NCBI RefSeq assembly: GCF_002917925.1
Contig: NZ_PPFE01000001.1
Coordinates: forward strand, 1 to 64,000
Reading direction: 5' to 3'
Length of the DNA stretch: 64,000 nucleotides
Source of the DNA: Roseovarius confluentis
GTDB lineage: Bacteria > Pseudomonadota > Alphaproteobacteria > Rhodobacterales > Rhodobacteraceae
This document shows positions 17,038-28,993 of the stretch, in pieces; the first letter of the stretch is position 1; each line of letters opens with the position of its first letter. Under the pieces are notes generated by a model. It made no database searches and had not been told where the DNA came from. It saw only the letters and a list, made by a program, of their open reading frames with translations. The position numbers and the translations under genes are program-made.

Positions 17038-17990
17038 GCTGCCTCCCGCGCCTGCAACCCGAGCGCCGTCGCCAGCATCGCCAGCGCCGCGCCGGCCAGC
17101 CATGGCCAGTAGTTCTGCCATCCGCGGATCGGGGGGGCATCGGCCAGGCTGGGCTCGAGCCGGTCGATGGCCTCGGTCACCGCCACGAGGTCCTCGGTGG
17201 TGCGCACGCGGAAGGTCTGGCCTTGTGCGGCCTCGGCAATGCGGCGCAGGGTATCGCTGTCGACCGCGTCGCGGGCATCCGGGGCGGTTTCAAGATCGGC
17301 CGGACCGAGTGCAATCGTGTAAATCCGCACGCCCAGCGTTTCGGCGGTGACGGCGGCGGCAACGGGATCGACCGTTCCGGTCGTATCCTGCCCATCCGAC
17401 AACAACACGATCACGCGGCTTTTGGCATCGCGAACTCGCAGCCGGCGAAGCGCAAGACCCAGGCCATCCGCGATGGCCGTGGCCTTGCCGGAGACACCGA
17501 TCTGAACGGTTTCGATCACCTGGGCGACAGCGGAGACGTCATGCGTCAGGGCCGCCGCGACATAGGCGCGCTCACCGAAGACGACCAGTCCGACCCGGTC
17601 GCCCTTGCGGGCGCGGACGAAACGCGCGCCCACGTCCTGTACTGCGGCCAGGCGCGAAACCTGTGCGCCGTCCAGAACGAAATCCTCGCGCTCCATCGAG
17701 CCGGAAAGATCAAGCGCAAGGACGATGTCGCGCCCCGAGGCGGGCACCATTTCAAGCGTGCGTTCCATGCGCGGGTCGGTCAGGGCGGCGACTAGAAAAA
17801 TCCATGCAAGGACCAGGATTGTCGTCAAGGCATGGCGCCGCACGGGTGCCGTATCGATGGGGCGGAATGTTTCCGCGATGGCCGGTGGCAGGTTCAGTGC
17901 GCTGGCCGCGACCGGGCGTCCGGGCAGAAGGCGGAACAGCAGGAATGGCAGCGGGAGCAGCAGCGCCGCCCAGGGGAACGCGAAACTCAT
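17034..17990 (-). CDS. von Willebrand factor A domain protein BatA
   Basis: 318 residues. Two N-terminal membrane segments (FPWAALLLPLPFLLFRLL and ALTTILVLAWIFLVAALT) are followed by a VWA domain with the classical MIDAS DLSGSM near residue 95, a Thr in LTHDVSAV and Asp in VIVLLSDGQDTTG. A last hydrophobic segment (WPWLAGAALAMLATALGL) anchors the C-terminus. Together with BatB it probably forms the metal-binding surface worked on by the MoxR ATPase. Gene ends overlap on both sides (ATGA-type). Confidence 0.9.
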   Translation of the reverse strand: MSFAFPWAALLLPLPFLLFRLLPGRPVAASALNLPPAIAETFRPIDTAPVRRHALTTILVLAWIFLVAALTDPRMERTLEMVPASGRDIVLALDLSGSMEREDFVLDGAQVSRLAAVQDVGARFVRARKGDRVGLVVFGERAYVAAALTHDVSAVAQVIETVQIGVSGKATAIADGLGLALRRLRVRDAKSRVIVLLSDGQDTTGTVDPVAAAVTAETLGVRIYTIALGPADLETAPDARDAVDSDTLRRIAEAAQGQTFRVRTTEDLVAVTEAIDRLEPSLADAPPIRGWQNYWPWLAGAALAMLATALGLQAREAA

Positions 17991-18358
17991 CGGTGTGCCC
18001 TTCGCTGGGCAGCGGCCATGATGGCGGTTTCCAGCACCGTCGGATCAAGCGGGTGGCGCGGATTGTAGAGCGCCTCGCGCAGACCGTCCGGAGGCGTGCC
18101 ACCAAGATCCCGCAGAAGGCTGGCAAGTCCGGCAAGCCGGGCCTGGGGATCGTCACCGGACAAATCGGCGATGGCGGCGCGGGCCGTCTGTGTCGGTCGC
18201 GTCTTCCTGACGGTTGCGAACCTTGCCAGCCGCGCGAACAACAGGCCCACGATCAGGCCGAGCGCCGCAGCCGCCAGCGCGTCGTGCAGGCCGAAGCGGG
18301 CAAAGCTCTCCGGGATGCGGATATCGGCAAGACGGGCGATCAGATCTTCGGGTCTCAT
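17987..18358 (-). CDS. DUF4381-type membrane protein
   Basis: 123 residues from ATG 18358, which overlaps the DUF58 gene's stop (ATGA). The single membrane helix (DALAAAALGLIVGLLFARLA) lies near residues 25-45; the rest is a soluble helical domain (ARLAGLASLLRDLGG, LREALYNPRHPLDP). The YNPRHPLD-like text is typical of DUF4381 proteins found between DUF58 and VWA genes in MoxR operons. Its biochemical role is unknown. It is probably a small membrane partner of the VWA proteins. Confidence 0.75.
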   Translation of the reverse strand: MRPEDLIARLADIRIPESFARFGLHDALAAAALGLIVGLLFARLARFATVRKTRPTQTARAAIADLSGDDPQARLAGLASLLRDLGGTPPDGLREALYNPRHPLDPTVLETAIMAAAQRRAHR

Positions 18359-19200
18359 GCGGCCTCCGGACACACCGGGTCTGCCGCGTTCAATATCCGG
18401 TGGGGTATGGCGTGGCTTGCAAGACGGTCGGCAGAGGTGGAGGCCCCGAAACGGCCTGGCCTGACGCTTCCGCCGATACGCGCCGAAAAGCGGCCCGGCG
18501 GTGGCGCCTCCTCCACGCTATCCTGCACCAGAAGAACCTCGAGTGGGCATTTCCGCATCAAGGCCGCCGCCACTATGCCGAAATCCGCGCCGGGCGTATC
18601 AAGCCCTGTCGCGATCCTGACAGCAGTGCCCGGCGCTGTCAGCGCAGTTACGGTTTCCAACATCACCGCAAGGCTTTCATAGCGTGCATCCGGGGCGTCG
18701 AGGGCCGCTTCATGGGCCCGCGCCAAAGCGCCCGCCATGCGCAGCATTGCGGCTTCGCGCGGGCGTGGGTCCAGTATCTCCACGCCGCCGCTGGTGACAA
18801 TCATCACGCCGACGCGTCCTCCGGTCACAAGCGCGCGCCAGCCTTCCAAAGCCAATGCTTCTGCGGCGGCGACTGAGCGGAAACGCCCGCGTGTGCCCCA
18901 GAGCATCGGCGGGCGAAAATCGGCGACCAGCAAAAGCGTGCGCTCTACTTCCTCGTGCCGGCTGCGGACCTGCGGCCGTCCGCTGCGCGCCGTGGCGGAC
19001 GGGTCGATCCGGCGCGGATCGTCACCGTCCTGAAACGGACGCAGGTCGAAAAGATCGCCGCCCTCGCCGCGGCGCGGGCCGGAGAGACCCCCCGCGACCC
19101 CATGGGAAAGGCCGGGCGGGTGTTTGCCCGTGACGAGGCCGCCGATCGCGACGAGACGGTCGAGAGAGACCTCGGCCCCGGATGCCCGGGGCAGACTCAT
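18355..19200 (-). CDS. DUF58 domain protein
   Basis: 281 residues from ATG 19200, overlapping the moxR stop; the longer open frame has no support. The hallmark DUF58 core DLFDLRPFQDGDDPRRIDPSAT lies near residue 55, preceded by LSHGVAGGLSGPRRGEG. The remainder resembles a VWA-like fold with LLLVADFRPPM and VGVMIVTSGGVEIL. DUF58 proteins always travel with MoxR ATPases and are probable substrates or adaptors. It has no signal peptide, so it is probably at the cytoplasmic face. Confidence 0.85.
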   Translation of the reverse strand: MSLPRASGAEVSLDRLVAIGGLVTGKHPPGLSHGVAGGLSGPRRGEGGDLFDLRPFQDGDDPRRIDPSATARSGRPQVRSRHEEVERTLLLVADFRPPMLWGTRGRFRSVAAAEALALEGWRALVTGGRVGVMIVTSGGVEILDPRPREAAMLRMAGALARAHEAALDAPDARYESLAVMLETVTALTAPGTAVRIATGLDTPGADFGIVAAALMRKCPLEVLLVQDSVEEAPPPGRFSARIGGSVRPGRFGASTSADRLASHAIPHRILNAADPVCPEAA

Positions 19201-20180
19201 AGTGGCGGAACCGCCGAAAGGATCTCGGCCACGATCGTGCGGGAGGTGTGGCCTTCGGCCTGCGCCCGCCAGGTCGGCGCCATGCGGTGGCACAGAACGT
19301 CGGATGCCAGTGCCGCGATGTCTTCGGGCACCACGAAATCGCGGCCGTGCAGCCACGCGCGCGCACGGGCGCTCGACGCCAGGGCAAGCGTGCCGCGCGG
19401 GCTTACCGCGTGGCGGATCCGATCGGTCAGGTCAATGGCTTCGGTCGCACGGCGTGTCGCCATCACCAGCGCCACCATGTATTGCTTCAATGCGGGGGAC
19501 AGGTGGACCTGAAGCACGTCTTCCTGCATGGCGGCGAGCGTTGCGTGATCCAGCGTCGGGGCTTCGCCCCCGGCATGACTGCGCAGTTCCGTCTCGACGA
19601 GATCGAGAATTTCCATTTCCGCGGTCTCATCCGGCATATCAAGAACGACATGCATCAAGAAGCGGTCAAGCTGTGCCTCGGGCAGGGGAAAGGTGCCTTC
19701 CTGCTCCAACGGGTTCTGTGTGGCGATCACCATGAAAGGGTCGGGCAGGGGACGGGTCTGCCCGCCGGCGGTGACCTGGCCCTCGCCCATCGCCTCCAGC
19801 AGGGCGGACTGCACCTTGGGCGGAGCACGGTTGATCTCGTCAACGAGGACAAGATTGTGAAACACCGGTCCAGGCAGGAAATCCATCTTGCCACTTTCTT
19901 GCCGGTAGACCTGCGTGCCGGTCATGTCGGATGGCATCAGGTCGGGCGTGCATTGAATGCGGGCAAAGCTGCCCTCTACACCGTCGGCCAGCCTGCGCAC
20001 CGAACGGGTCTTGCCAATGCCCGGGGCGCCCTCGATAAGCACATGCCCGCCGGTCAGAAGCGCGATCATCAGCCGTTCCACCAGCGCCGCGTGCCCGACA
20101 AGCCCCGCTTCCATCCGGGTCACCAGAATTTTCGCGGAGTCCGGTCGAACGCGTGCCGTCCTGTCTGCGATATCCTCCAT
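19197..20180 (-). CDS. MoxR-family AAA+ ATPase
   Basis: 327 residues. Walker A is GAPGIGKTRSV, Walker B LVLVDEINRAPPKVQSALLEAM, sensor 1 VIATQNPLEQEGTFPLPEAQLDRF. This is a typical MoxR protein, a chaperone-like ATPase that helps assemble or activate VWA-domain proteins or metalloenzymes. I place the start at ATG 20180 because AGGAGG lies five bases upstream; earlier ATGs at 20207 and 20228 lack a ribosome binding site. It heads the minus-strand operon and is divergent from a NarL-type two-component pair across a strong palindrome. Confidence 0.9.
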   Translation of the reverse strand: MEDIADRTARVRPDSAKILVTRMEAGLVGHAALVERLMIALLTGGHVLIEGAPGIGKTRSVRRLADGVEGSFARIQCTPDLMPSDMTGTQVYRQESGKMDFLPGPVFHNLVLVDEINRAPPKVQSALLEAMGEGQVTAGGQTRPLPDPFMVIATQNPLEQEGTFPLPEAQLDRFLMHVVLDMPDETAEMEILDLVETELRSHAGGEAPTLDHATLAAMQEDVLQVHLSPALKQYMVALVMATRRATEAIDLTDRIRHAVSPRGTLALASSARARAWLHGRDFVVPEDIAALASDVLCHRMAPTWRAQAEGHTSRTIVAEILSAVPPL

Positions 20181-20254
20181 CCGGTCCTCCTGTTGCTTCG
20201 ATGACATAACCACGCTGAGTGCAGGCAAAGAAGGCTTCGAAATGCTTTTCGGTG

Positions 20255-20298
20255 CATGTCGGGCAAATTGCCCGAGACATGCGGGCCGGTTTGCCCGA
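20255..20298. promoter_or_regulatory. Palindromic operator between moxR and the two-component genes
   Basis: CATGTC (20255-20260) and GACATG (20276-20281) flank the inner palindrome GGGCAA-A-TTGCCC (20261-20273), and a further half-site TTTGCCCGA lies at 20290-20298. The array is in the 152-base gap between two divergent operons, so it could govern both. The encoded NarL-type regulator is the obvious candidate ligand. Confidence 0.6.
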
Positions 20299-20332
20299 TC
20301 CTTGGTGGCAGCGCGCTTAGGGAGGGAATGAC

Positions 20333-21670
20333 ATGAGCCTTCGGTTTCGACTGGTCTTGACGCTGTGGCTGGTCACGGCGTTGGCAGGCGCCATGACGCT
20401 TGGGTTGGCGGCCGGGGATGCCTATCGGTCCGCCCGGAGCGACACCCAGACCACGCTGACGCGCGCCAGCTATGTGCTGGAGCGAAACTATCACATGGAG
20501 CCGCGCGTGGGTGATCCACTTTATGCAGAGATGACGTCTATCAAGCTTCTGGGGGTGATGGCACCGGGCACGTGCATCCTGTACGAACAGCGACTGATCT
20601 CGGAACGGCGTCTTTGTGCCGGCTGGCAAGTCTTCGGCCAGATCGCGCCGGGATGGTTTCGCGACCTTTCCGAACGGGTGTTCGAACCGCCTGCCTCGGT
20701 CACCCGGTCAGGGTCCGCGTCGCAAAGTGGCGCGTTCCACGTTCAGGCGTCCTTCGATCCGGTGGCCGCAGCGACGCTGGCGTGGCAGCGGACAAGTCTG
20801 GCCCTGTGGCAGACGTTGGCGATGGCGGCCGGCGTATTGGTCCTGGGCTCCATCGCAATAGTCTGGAGGCTCGGACCGGTCCGCGGTATCGTGTCCGGGC
20901 TTGACCGGCTCGCCTGCGGCGATCTTGATGCGCGGGTCGAGCCGGGCGGCGCACAGGAGTTCTGCCAGATTGCCCGGGCCGTCAATCACTTGGCGGAGCG
21001 GCTGCGCGCCAGCGCCGCGCAGAGCCATGCGCTTACGCGAAAGCTGATAGAGGTCGAGGACGTGGAGCGGCGTCAGTTGGCGCGGGACCTGCATGACGAG
21101 TTCGGTCAGACCCTCACCGCGACGGCCGCACTCGCGGCGTCCATGAGCTGTGCCGCCCCGCAGGACCGCCCGGACATCGATCGCGATGCAAAGACCATCG
21201 GGGCCAATATCCGCAACATGATGGATTGCCTGCGCGGCGCGTTCGCCCGTCTGCGTCCGCCGGATCTGGAGGACGTCGGCCTTGCTGCCAGCTTGCGCAC
21301 CATGCTGGACGGCTGGGCGACCCAGCGCGGTACCCGGCTGACGCTGGACTATGACCTGGACGAAAAGGGGATGTCGAATGCAGTGGCACTGGACCTCTAC
21401 CGGATCGTACAGGAATGTGTCACCAACGCGATGCGGCATGGCGCGCCGGCCCGTGTTCGCGTGGCGCTGCGGCAGGCCGGCGACAGTATATCCTTGAGCG
21501 TAGAGGATGATGGCGGCGGCACGCTGGTCCGGGGGCAAAGTGGGCATGGTGTTCTGGGTATCAGCGAGCGCACGTCCGCGATGGGCGGCGAACTGCAGAT
21601 GCGGGAAACCGATCTTGGCGTTCGGGTCGACGTGACCGTACCTGCCGCTATTGCGAGAAACGCGGCATGA
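20333..21670 (+). CDS. NarL-type (HisKA_3) sensor histidine kinase
   Basis: 445 residues. Membrane helix near residues 5-25 (LVLTLWLVTALAGAMTLGL), a periplasmic sensor of ~130 residues with two Cys, a second helix (LAMAAGVLVLGSIAIVW), a HAMP-like linker, then the HisKA_3 box ERRQLARDLHDEFGQ with the phospho-accepting His, and an HATPase_c domain (QECVTNAMRHG, SVEDDGGG, GHGVLGISER). GGGAGGG precedes the ATG. Its stop overlaps the response regulator start. It is divergent from the moxR operon and probably controls it, perhaps sensing envelope or redox stress; the signal is not known. Confidence 0.9.
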   Translation: MSLRFRLVLTLWLVTALAGAMTLGLAAGDAYRSARSDTQTTLTRASYVLERNYHMEPRVGDPLYAEMTSIKLLGVMAPGTCILYEQRLISERRLCAGWQVFGQIAPGWFRDLSERVFEPPASVTRSGSASQSGAFHVQASFDPVAAATLAWQRTSLALWQTLAMAAGVLVLGSIAIVWRLGPVRGIVSGLDRLACGDLDARVEPGGAQEFCQIARAVNHLAERLRASAAQSHALTRKLIEVEDVERRQLARDLHDEFGQTLTATAALAASMSCAAPQDRPDIDRDAKTIGANIRNMMDCLRGAFARLRPPDLEDVGLAASLRTMLDGWATQRGTRLTLDYDLDEKGMSNAVALDLYRIVQECVTNAMRHGAPARVRVALRQAGDSISLSVEDDGGGTLVRGQSGHGVLGISERTSAMGGELQMRETDLGVRVDVTVPAAIARNAA

Positions 21671-22323
21671 CCGAGCGCCTTGTGATGATCGTCGACGACC
21701 ACCCGGTCGTGAGAGAAGGCTATCGCCGGCTGATCGACCTGCAACCGGGGCTGCGGATCGTGGCCGAGGCGGAGGACGCGCGCAGCGCCTACAGCCGCTA
21801 CCGCGAGACATCGCCAGACGTTGTGGTGATGGATGTGACCTTGCCCGGTGCCAGCGGCATAGAAGCGATCCGCCACATTCGGCAATACGACGAGGCCGCA
21901 AGGATCGTTGTGTTCACGATGCATCAAGGCGCGGCCTTTGCGTTGAAAGCGGTCGAAGCCGGTGCGGCCGGCTATGTCACGAAGAGCAGCGATCCGGCAA
22001 ACCTCATCGAGGCAATCTTCGGAGTGCTGGAGGGGCGCACGGTGATCTCACCCGACGTGATAGAGGGTATCGCGCAAGACCGGATCTCGGGCGCCGGCAG
22101 CGGACTGGATGAGCTGAGCACGCGCCAGACTGAAATCCTGCGCCTGCTGGCAAGCGGCTGGCCGGCTGAAAAAATCGCTGACGCTCTATCTATCAGCCTC
22201 AAGACGGTGCGGAACAATCATTACCAGATCAAGAGCGTGCTTGGCCTGGAAACAGACGCTCAGATGGTCTGGTTCGCGCTCAAGACCGGACTTGTGGAGA
22301 GGGCGCGGGCGGACCAGGTCTAG
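21667..22323 (+). CDS. NarL/FixJ-type response regulator
   Basis: 218 residues. The receiver domain has acidic residues in MIVDDHP and the phospho-acceptor Asp in VVVMDVTLPG (about residue 57), with Thr in VVFTMH and Lys in GYVTKSS. The C-terminal LuxR-type helix-turn-helix reads LSTRQTEILRLLASGWPAEK and IADALSISLKTVRNNHYQIK. It is coupled to the kinase gene by an ATGA overlap. Likely targets are the palindromes between 20255 and 20298, that is its own operon and the MoxR/Bat operon; this is inference from position. Confidence 0.9.
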   Translation: MTERLVMIVDDHPVVREGYRRLIDLQPGLRIVAEAEDARSAYSRYRETSPDVVVMDVTLPGASGIEAIRHIRQYDEAARIVVFTMHQGAAFALKAVEAGAAGYVTKSSDPANLIEAIFGVLEGRTVISPDVIEGIAQDRISGAGSGLDELSTRQTEILRLLASGWPAEKIADALSISLKTVRNNHYQIKSVLGLETDAQMVWFALKTGLVERARADQV

Positions 22324-22499
22324 GCTCAAATTGGTGTTTGCGAGCAAAAGGCTTGAATGCGTTGTCCTCGCCCCGGCTTTTTCATGAAAAACCCATAGCT
22401 GCGCGGTCACGTCTCGCCCGACGCAAGGGGGCATGCCTAGCAGGAAACCTTTGCAGAACGCACAGGACGCACTTGTGGCGCGCGGCAAGGGCCGTGCGT

Positions 22500-22532
22500 G
22501 GTATCGGCCAGCCCATTCGTCTGGCCGATACC
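22500..22532. terminator. 12-bp hairpin between convergent operons
   Basis: GGTATCGGCCAG (22500-22511) and CTGGCCGATACC (22521-22532) pair perfectly around a nine-base loop. It lies in the ~290-base gap between the response regulator and the convergent adenosine kinase gene. No T-run follows on either strand, so it may act as a bidirectional hairpin terminator or RNA stabiliser. I see no gene in the rest of the gap. Confidence 0.5.
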
Positions 22533-22616
22533 GCGAGTTGCTTCGTCAATGCTGGCCGGTGGAACCATGAGCGTTCGTGGCACCCAAGACCGGCAAACCG
22601 CTGCTTGCTGTTGTAG

Positions 22617-23609
22617 TCAGGCCGCCGGCAAGGCGATCGCCTTGGCTGCGTCACCGTCCCGCGCACCGTAGTGGACCAGCACCCGGGCCGCGTTTTCCGC
22701 ACCGAGCTTGCCAGCTTCTTGTACCGGCAAGCCGCGGGCCAGTGCCGCCAGGAAACCGCTCGCGTAGGCATCCCCCGCGCCGGTGCTGTCGACGACTTCC
22801 GGCACGTCGACAGCCGGGATGTGGTGGCGCCCCTCGGCATCGGCGACAATGGAGCCCTTGTCGTGCTCGGTCACTGCCGCGACCGAAACCCGCGTCATTG
22901 CCCAGCCAAGGGCGGCGTCCGCGCCTTCGCGTCCCGCAAGCGCGGCCACCTCGGCCTCGTTGCCGACAAGGATGTCGACATGACGCGAGACGAAGTTGCG
23001 CATGACGTCTATGTTGCGCTCGACGCAGCCGGCATCCGAAGGTGTCAGCGCCACCTTCGCCCCGGCGGCCTGCGCCGCTTCGGCCAGGCGTTCGATCACC
23101 GCCGCGCCATGCGGGGCGTCCCATATGTAGCCTTCGATAAACAGGATATCGAACTCTTCGGGAAGGGCCGCGAGCGCCTCCGGAGGCATCAACGTGGTCG
23201 CCGCCCCCAGGTAGGTGCTCATGGTGCGCTCGCCGTCCGGCGTGACCAGCACGACGCAGCGGCCGGTCCCATGATCGCCGTTCTGTGCGACGGCAACCGG
23301 TGCGGCCAGCCCCATGCCCGACATTTCCTCGCAGAAAGCGTCGCCGAGATCATCGTTGGCCACCTTGCCCAGGTAGGTTCCCCGGACAGGCGTGTCGGCC
23401 AGGTGAGCGATGGAGTTGGCCACCGATCCGCCGGACTGGCGGATACCGGGGCCGACATCCTCGAACAGGGCGTGGGCCGCGTCGGCATCCACCAGGTGCA
23501 TGCCTCCCGGGGTCAGCCCGTGCCGCGTGACGACATCGGGCTCGACCGCGGCGACGACATCGACCAGCGCGTTGCCCAAACCCACGATATGCGGAGTTCG
23601 TTCGGTCAT
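22617..23609 (-). CDS. Adenosine kinase (PfkB family)
   Basis: 330 residues from ATG 23609, preceded by AGGAG. PfkB signatures are visible: the N-terminal Gly motif (QSGGSVANSIAHLA) and the C-terminal DSTGAGDAYASGFLAALARG with the catalytic Asp. Adenosine kinase converts the adenosine released by SAH hydrolase to AMP. It is the last gene of the betaine/SAM-cycle operon, ten bases after ahcY, and would pull SAH hydrolysis forward, relieving product inhibition of the methyltransferases. A generic sugar kinase is possible, but the neighbours argue for adenosine. Confidence 0.85.
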   Translation of the reverse strand: MTERTPHIVGLGNALVDVVAAVEPDVVTRHGLTPGGMHLVDADAAHALFEDVGPGIRQSGGSVANSIAHLADTPVRGTYLGKVANDDLGDAFCEEMSGMGLAAPVAVAQNGDHGTGRCVVLVTPDGERTMSTYLGAATTLMPPEALAALPEEFDILFIEGYIWDAPHGAAVIERLAEAAQAAGAKVALTPSDAGCVERNIDVMRNFVSRHVDILVGNEAEVAALAGREGADAALGWAMTRVSVAAVTEHDKGSIVADAEGRHHIPAVDVPEVVDSTGAGDAYASGFLAALARGLPVQEAGKLGAENAARVLVHYGARDGDAAKAIALPAA

Positions 23610-23619
23610 GTCTGGCTCC

Positions 23620-25035
23620 TCAATACCGGTAATGCTCGGGCTTGTACGGGCCATCCGGCGAGACACCGATATAATCCGCCTGGTCTTTCGCCAGTTCCGT
23701 CAGCTTCACGCCGATGCGGTCCAGGTGCAGGCGCGCGACCTTTTCGTCCAGGTGCTTGGGCAGGATATAGACCTCGTTCTGGTATTCGCCGCCGTTCTTC
23801 CACAGCTCGATCTGCGCCAGAACCTGGTTGGTAAAGCTGGCTGACATCACGAAGGATGGGTGGCCGGTGGCGTTGCCGAGGTTCAGCAAGCGCCCTTCGC
23901 TGAGCAGGATGATGCGGTTGCCCGAGGGCATCTCGATCATGTCGACCTGTTCCTTGATGTTGGTCCACTTGTGGTTCTTCAGGCTGGCGACCTGAATCTC
24001 GTTGTCGAAGTGACCGATATTGCCGACGATCGCCATGTCCTTCATCTCGCGCATGTGCTCGATGCGGATCACGTCCTTGTTGCCGGTCGTGGTGACGAAG
24101 ATGTCGGCGGTATTCACCACGTCTTCCAGGGTCGTCACCTCGAAGCCATCCATGGCCGCTTGAAGCGCGCAGATCGGATCGACTTCCGTGACCAACACCC
24201 GGGCGCCTGCACCCTTGAGCGAGGCGGCCGAGCCTTTGCCGACGTCGCCATAGCCCATGACCACGGCGACCTTGCCGGCCATCATCGTGTCGGTGGCGCG
24301 GCGGATACCGTCGACAAGGCTTTCCTTGCAGCCGTACTTGTTGTCGAACTTGGACTTGGTGACACTGTCATTCACGTTGATCGCGGGGAACGGCAGCTGA
24401 CCTTCCTGCATCATCTTGTAAAGGCGATGCACGCCGGTCGTTGTCTCCTCGCTGACGCCCTTGATCATCTCGCGCTGCTTGGTGAACCAGCCGGGGCTTT
24501 CGGCCATGCGCTTCTTGATCTGGGCGAACAGGCACTCTTCCTCTTCGGAGGTCGGCGTCTCGATCAGCTCGGTTTCACCGGCCTCGACCCGCGCGCCGAT
24601 CAGGATATAGAGCGTGGCGTCGCCACCATCGTCCAGGATCATGTTGGCGCCGCCGTCCTCGAACTGGAAGATGCGGTCGCAATAATCCCAGTATTCTTCC
24701 AGCGTCTCGCCCTTGACCGCGAAGACCGGCGTGCCGCCCTCGGCGATCACGGCTGCGGCGTGGTCCTGGGTGGAAAAGATGTTGCACGAGGCCCAGCGGA
24801 CCTCCGCGCCCAGCGCCACCAGCGTTTCGATCAGGCAGGCGGTCTGGATCGTCATGTGCAACGACCCCGCGATGCGCGCGCCCTTGAGCGGCTTTTCAGA
24901 CCCGTATTCCTCGCGCAGGGCCATAAGGCCCGGCATCTCGGTCTCGGCGATGTCCAGCTCCTTGCGGCCGAAACCGGCAAGAGCGATGTCACGGATCGCG
25001 CTGTCCGCGGGACTGACTCTCTCTGGCTTGTTCAT
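23620..25035 (-). CDS. ahcY: S-adenosylhomocysteine hydrolase
   Basis: 471 residues from ATG 25035 (AGGAGA upstream). Substrate and NAD segments are all present: [28 protein letters not shown], the Rossmann motif [20 protein letters not shown] and the C-terminal KPEHYRY that closes the neighbouring active site. The enzyme splits SAH into homocysteine and adenosine. The insertion and total length match bacterial (proteobacterial) AHCY. It follows metK by 34 bases and is itself followed by adenosine kinase, completing the by-product branch of the operon. Confidence 0.97.
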   Translation of the reverse strand: MNKPERVSPADSAIRDIALAGFGRKELDIAETEMPGLMALREEYGSEKPLKGARIAGSLHMTIQTACLIETLVALGAEVRWASCNIFSTQDHAAAVIAEGGTPVFAVKGETLEEYWDYCDRIFQFEDGGANMILDDGGDATLYILIGARVEAGETELIETPTSEEEECLFAQIKKRMAESPGWFTKQREMIKGVSEETTTGVHRLYKMMQEGQLPFPAINVNDSVTKSKFDNKYGCKESLVDGIRRATDTMMAGKVAVVMGYGDVGKGSAASLKGAGARVLVTEVDPICALQAAMDGFEVTTLEDVVNTADIFVTTTGNKDVIRIEHMREMKDMAIVGNIGHFDNEIQVASLKNHKWTNIKEQVDMIEMPSGNRIILLSEGRLLNLGNATGHPSFVMSASFTNQVLAQIELWKNGGEYQNEVYILPKHLDEKVARLHLDRIGVKLTELAKDQADYIGVSPDGPYKPEHYRY

Positions 25036-25069
25036 GTCGCGTCTCCTTTTTTCGTTCTGATGTTTCGGA

Positions 25070-26260
25070 TCATTCTGCTGCGGCGGATACGCCGAAGGTG
25101 CGGGCCAGTTCGCTGGCCAGATCCGTGCGTTCCCAGCTGAAGCCGCCGTCATCGTCCGGCACGCGCCCGAAATGGCCATAGGCAGCGGTGCGTGCATACA
25201 CCGGCTTCAGAAGGCCCAGATGCTCGCGGATGCCGCGCGGGGTCAGTCGGACCATCTCGCGCAGGGTGCTGGCCAACTTGGTCTCGTCGACCCGGCCCGT
25301 GCCCAGCGTGTCGACATAGAGGGCGACCGGCTCGGGCACGCCGATGGCATAGGCCAGCTGGATCTGGCACTTGTCGGCCAGCCCGGCGGCGACCACGTTC
25401 TTGGCCATGTAGCGCGAGATATAGGCCGCCGAGCGGTCCACCTTGGTCGGGTCCTTGCCAGAAAACGCGCCGCCGCCATGCGGGGCCGCGCCGCCATAGG
25501 TGTCGACGATGATCTTTCGGCCGGTGAGGCCCGCATCACCGTCCGGGCCGCCGATGACGAAATTGCCGGTCGGGTTGACGATGATCTTGTCCTGCGACGG
25601 CAGGCTCCAGCCCTCGGTCTTGAAGCAATCGGTGATGTAGGGCTCGACCAGCGCGCGCACGTCGTCCTGGCTCAGTCCTTCGGCATGTTGGGTCGAGACG
25701 ACCACGGTGTCGAGGCCGACCGGTTTGCCGTTCTGGTATTTCAACGTCACTTGGCTTTTGGCATCCGGCCCGAAATTCGGCTGCTTGCCGGATTTCCGGT
25801 CCTCGGCCATCGTGCGCAGGATCTTGTGGGCGAACTGGATCGGCGCCGGCATCAGCTCCTCGGTCTCGTTGCAGGCATAGCCGAACATGATGCCCTGGTC
25901 GCCGGCACCTTCCTCGCCTTTTTCGCCCTCGTCGACGCCCATCGCGATATCGGCCGATTGGGCGTGCAGGCGGCAGACGATCTCTGCATCCTTCCAGGAA
26001 AAGCCATGCTGTTCGTAACCGATGTCGCGGATTGCATCTCGGGCGATCTGCTCGACCTCCTTCAGCACGCTTTCCGGGCCGCGCACTTCGCCGGCGATGG
26101 TGACGTGATCGGTGGTGGCCAGCGTCTCGCAGGCCACGCGCGATTGCGGATCTGCGGCGAGGTAGGCATCCAGTACCGCGTCCGAAATCCGGTCGCAGAC
26201 CTTATCGGGGTGCCCCTCGGACACCGATTCACTGGTGAATAGCCATGACTTGTCGCTCAT
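25070..26260 (-). CDS. metK: S-adenosylmethionine synthetase
   Basis: 396 residues from ATG 26260 with AAGGA upstream. Hallmarks: [20 protein letters not shown] at the N-terminus, [16 protein letters not shown], the glycine-rich P-loop-like [19 protein letters not shown], and the end segment HFGR. It makes SAM from methionine and ATP. The 66-base gap upstream carries a small inverted repeat (26303-26321, eight-base arms GCAAAAAT/ATTTTTGC) but no riboswitch fold that I can recognise. As part of the betaine operon it supplies SAM at the rate the methyltransferase uses it; whether the genome also has a second metK is not visible here. Confidence 0.97.
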   Translation of the reverse strand: MSDKSWLFTSESVSEGHPDKVCDRISDAVLDAYLAADPQSRVACETLATTDHVTIAGEVRGPESVLKEVEQIARDAIRDIGYEQHGFSWKDAEIVCRLHAQSADIAMGVDEGEKGEEGAGDQGIMFGYACNETEELMPAPIQFAHKILRTMAEDRKSGKQPNFGPDAKSQVTLKYQNGKPVGLDTVVVSTQHAEGLSQDDVRALVEPYITDCFKTEGWSLPSQDKIIVNPTGNFVIGGPDGDAGLTGRKIIVDTYGGAAPHGGGAFSGKDPTKVDRSAAYISRYMAKNVVAAGLADKCQIQLAYAIGVPEPVALYVDTLGTGRVDETKLASTLREMVRLTPRGIREHLGLLKPVYARTAAYGHFGRVPDDDGGFSWERTDLASELARTFGVSAAAE

Positions 26261-26326
26261 AATCGTTCCTTTCTCCACTGTCGTGGGGTTGGGTCGCTTT
26301 TGGCAAAAATTGGATTTTTGCAGGGG

Positions 26327-28989
<2,663 letters not shown>

Positions 28990-28993
<4 letters not shown>

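Noticed and set aside
15452..20180. Operon as methanol dehydrogenase accessory genes (mxa type)
   Set aside because: No mxaF/xoxF or cytochrome genes are near, and the gene order fits MoxR/Bat operons better.
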